Assembly (NCBI GenBank): GCA_012032855.1
Contig: JAAUQA010000206.1
Location: 1 to 6,342, forward strand
From: Candidatus Competibacteraceae bacterium
GTDB taxonomy: Bacteria; Pseudomonadota; Gammaproteobacteria; Competibacterales; Competibacteraceae
Direction of reading: 5' to 3'
DNA: 6,342 nucleotides
Numbering within the stretch: position 1 is the stretch's first letter; each line of letters opens with the position of its first letter. Positions 4,586 through 6,342 of the stretch are shown here, piece after piece. The position numbers were made by a program, and so were the translations under genes. The notes under the pieces are model-generated. The model saw only the letters and a program-made list of their open reading frames with translations, did no database searches and was not told the origin of the DNA.

Positions 4586-6342
4586 ATGCCAGATAGCGCC
4601 GACATGAAGGACCAAACATCTCCGCCGACGGGGTTAGCTATTGGCCCGATTTTGCCGCTCGCGAGCCTTAAGGCGCACAAATGGCTGGCTGTGTTGGTGA
4701 CAGTAGCGGTGACTTGCGCCGGGGTTGCAATTGCCTGGTTCAAGGGTACACCGGTCTACCAGGCCACCGCTGTAGTCTACGTCGCACCCCGGTTCGCGAA
4801 TATCCTTGAAGAAAGCAAGGAGTTGGAATTTCAATCCAATTCCCAGTATCTGCAGTTTGTATCGCAACAAGCCCGCACTATCAATCGCTACGATATCGTT
4901 TTGGAAGCGTTGCAAAAGCTCGGCGAACGGCGCTTCGTTTGGCAGCAGGGAGGCGAAAGCGAGCGCCGCGCAGCGGAGCGATTGCAAGGTGCGCTGAACG
5001 TGCGACCGGTGCGTGATACCTATCTGATAACCGTAAGCCTGGAGTCCTCGACGGCGCAGGGCTTGGCTGAACTCGTCAATGCCATCATCGAGACCTATCT
5101 GGAGAAAATTCGTGACGCCGATCTGTACGCCAGTGATGTCCGCATCGCCAATCTCAACGAACGGCGCGAAACCCTGCTGCAGGAAATCGAGCAAAATACC
5201 CGCCAACGCACTGCCCTAGCTCAGGAACTGGGTGTTACCACTTTTGCCGAAAGCGCACTGAATCCTTACGATAAGCTGCTGGTGGATAGCAACAACGCGC
5301 TGGCCGAAGCGCGTCGCCGGCGGTTAGCTACCGAGGCACAGTTACAGTCTTTCAGCCAACAACAAAAGGCGGGGCGGGCGGCGCTGAACGCAGCGGCTCA
5401 GGAGTTGGTTGCTAAGGATGCCGGTCTGAATAGTTTAAAGGCTAATCTTTTCGAACGCCGTAGCCAGGTTTTAGAGCAGCTCAGCGGGTTGGGGCGCAAA
5501 CATCCGGTACGTGAACAAGCGGAGCGGGAGCTGGCCGAAATCGATCAAGAGCTGGAACAGGCCGGTGCGACGTTGATGACAGCCACGCGCCGCATGTTGC
5601 TCGACTTACGACGGGCTGATGTACGCCAATCCGAACAGGTCGAAGAAGAGCTGCAAAAACAATTCAACCAGCAACGCGACCAGGCCGCTTGGTTCGCTAT
5701 CCGGTACAACGAAGCTTTGGGGTTAAGCGATGCGATTCTGCGGGCGCGTAAACAGCTTGAGGCCATTGAAGACCGCATCGATTTTTTGGCCTTGGAATCC
5801 CGCGCACCCGGTTTCGTGCGTTTGGAGACAGCCGCCCGCGAGCCGGAGCTACCGATCAAAGGAGGTCGCAAGAAACTGGCTGTGTTGTTCGGTGTGTTGG
5901 GATTAGGATTAGGGTTGGCCGCGCCGATTGCCGTCGATTTGCTGGACCGTCGGATCAAGCTCCCGGAACAGGTAGAAAAAATTCTCGGATTCCGGCCATT
6001 GGCGGCTCTGCTGGAAATCAATCAGGATTCCGACGTGCGCCGGGTGGCCGCTGATCAACTGCGCCGCTTGGCGCTGGCATTGGAACGGGAACGTAGCGTC
6101 AGCGGCGCGAACTGCATTGCCTTGACGTCCGCCGGCTCTGGAGCAGGCGTCACCTGGTTGACACTGGGATTGGCGCGCGAGTTCGAGCAAAACGGTATTC
6201 GCGCCATCGCTGTCGAAGCCAATCCCCTACAGCCGGATGCTCGTTATCATGGCAATGATCCAACCACCGGCTTGGCGTCGGTGTTGAGCGGCGAATTGCC
6301 GCTGGCGGCGGCGCTGGTTCGGGCATCGGACACGTTGCCTGA
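4586..6342 (+). CDS. Wzz/Wzc-like polysaccharide co-polymerase with degenerate BY-kinase domain, cut by the window edge
   Basis: The frame stays open from ATG 4586 to the last base (585 codons plus two bases), so the C-terminus is missing. First membrane helix at about residues 33-52 (WLAVLVTVAVTCAGVAIAWF), then a Wzz strand region (YQATAVVYVAPR), a long periplasmic coiled coil rich in Glu, Gln, Arg and Leu (about 185-425), a conserved REPELPIKGGRKK segment and a second helix near 431-452. The cytoplasmic part resembles a BY-kinase, but Walker A reads SAGSGAGVT (515-523) with Val522 where Lys is required, and Walker A' reads AVEANP with E544 and N546 replacing Asp. ATP binding and tyrosine kinase activity are therefore doubtful. 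The later GLASVLSGELPL segment still fits the family. It probably controls chain length and couples polymerisation to the export lipoprotein gene 5 bases upstream. ATG 4604 is an alternative start. Confidence 0.88.
   Translation, partial: MPDSADMKDQTSPPTGLAIGPILPLASLKAHKWLAVLVTVAVTCAGVAIAWFKGTPVYQATAVVYVAPRFANILEESKELEFQSNSQYLQFVSQQARTINRYDIVLEALQKLGERRFVWQQGGESERRAAERLQGALNVRPVRDTYLITVSLESSTAQGLAELVNAIIETYLEKIRDADLYASDVRIANLNERRETLLQEIEQNTRQRTALAQELGVTTFAESALNPYDKLLVDSNNALAEARRRRLATEAQLQSFSQQQKAGRAALNAAAQELVAKDAGLNSLKANLFERRSQVLEQLSGLGRKHPVREQAERELAEIDQELEQAGATLMTATRRMLLDLRRADVRQSEQVEEELQKQFNQQRDQAAWFAIRYNEALGLSDAILRARKQLEAIEDRIDFLALESRAPGFVRLETAAREPELPIKGGRKKLAVLFGVLGLGLGLAAPIAVDLLDRRIKLPEQVEKILGFRPLAALLEINQDSDVRRVAADQLRRLALALERERSVSGANCIALTSAGSGAGVTWLTLGLAREFEQNGIRAIAVEANPLQPDARYHGNDPTTGLASVLSGELPLAAALVRASDTLP

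Noticed and set aside
4634..5206. 190-codon minus-strand open frame opposite the co-polymerase gene
   Set aside because: It lies fully antisense to a well-supported coding frame with recognisable helix and coiled-coil features, and its own translation shows no family motif.
5898..5914. Telomere-like GGATTAGGATTAGGG repeat
   Set aside because: It encodes alternating Gly-Leu in the second membrane helix of the co-polymerase; too short and in-frame to be a separate repeat element.
5545..6021. 158-codon minus-strand open frame rich in Ser, Arg and Asn
   Set aside because: It is the complement of the coiled-coil and second-helix coding region; the Ser-rich composition is a by-product of the opposite strand's Gln, Glu and Leu codons.

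Overview
The window looks like a chromosomal segment of a moderately GC-rich Gram-negative bacterium. A gammaproteobacterium is my best guess, from the protein style and the outer-membrane polysaccharide export lipoprotein; no rRNA, tRNA or species marker is present to settle it.

Two divergent blocks meet near position 1487. The minus-strand block (1486 down to 1) encodes a PhnD-like periplasmic binding protein and, 18 bases downstream, the N-terminal part of a membrane-anchored sensor that runs off the left edge. The plus-strand block (1488 to 6342) is one tightly packed, apparently co-transcribed series: a response regulator fused to a PP2C/SpoIIE-type phosphatase, an RsbW-like anti-sigma serine kinase, a small 28-codon ORF of unknown status, a STAS anti-anti-sigma factor, a Wza-like polysaccharide export lipoprotein, and a Wzz/Wzc-like polysaccharide co-polymerase with a degenerate C-terminal BY-kinase domain, cut by the right edge.

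The first plus-strand genes form a complete partner-switching module: the phosphatase would dephosphorylate the STAS protein and the kinase would phosphorylate it. The STAS stop codon overlaps the start codon of the export lipoprotein, so the switch is physically wired into an exopolysaccharide operon. This resembles the SypE/SypA arrangement in the Vibrio fischeri syp locus, but with kinase and phosphatase on separate polypeptides. The divergent binding protein and sensor could supply the input that phosphorylates the receiver domain; this is inference.

The main oddity is broken reading frames. The kinase gene and the sensor gene each need one extra base to restore their family-typical protein. 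The binding protein has a good signal peptide core but no well-placed in-frame start, and one extra base would also fix that. All three repairs have the same sign (one base missing). Either the source assembly has deletion errors, or the signalling genes around this EPS operon are decaying while the phosphatase, STAS and export genes remain intact. There is no intergenic stretch over 300 bases, and I see no mobile element, CRISPR array, RNA gene or convincing terminator.
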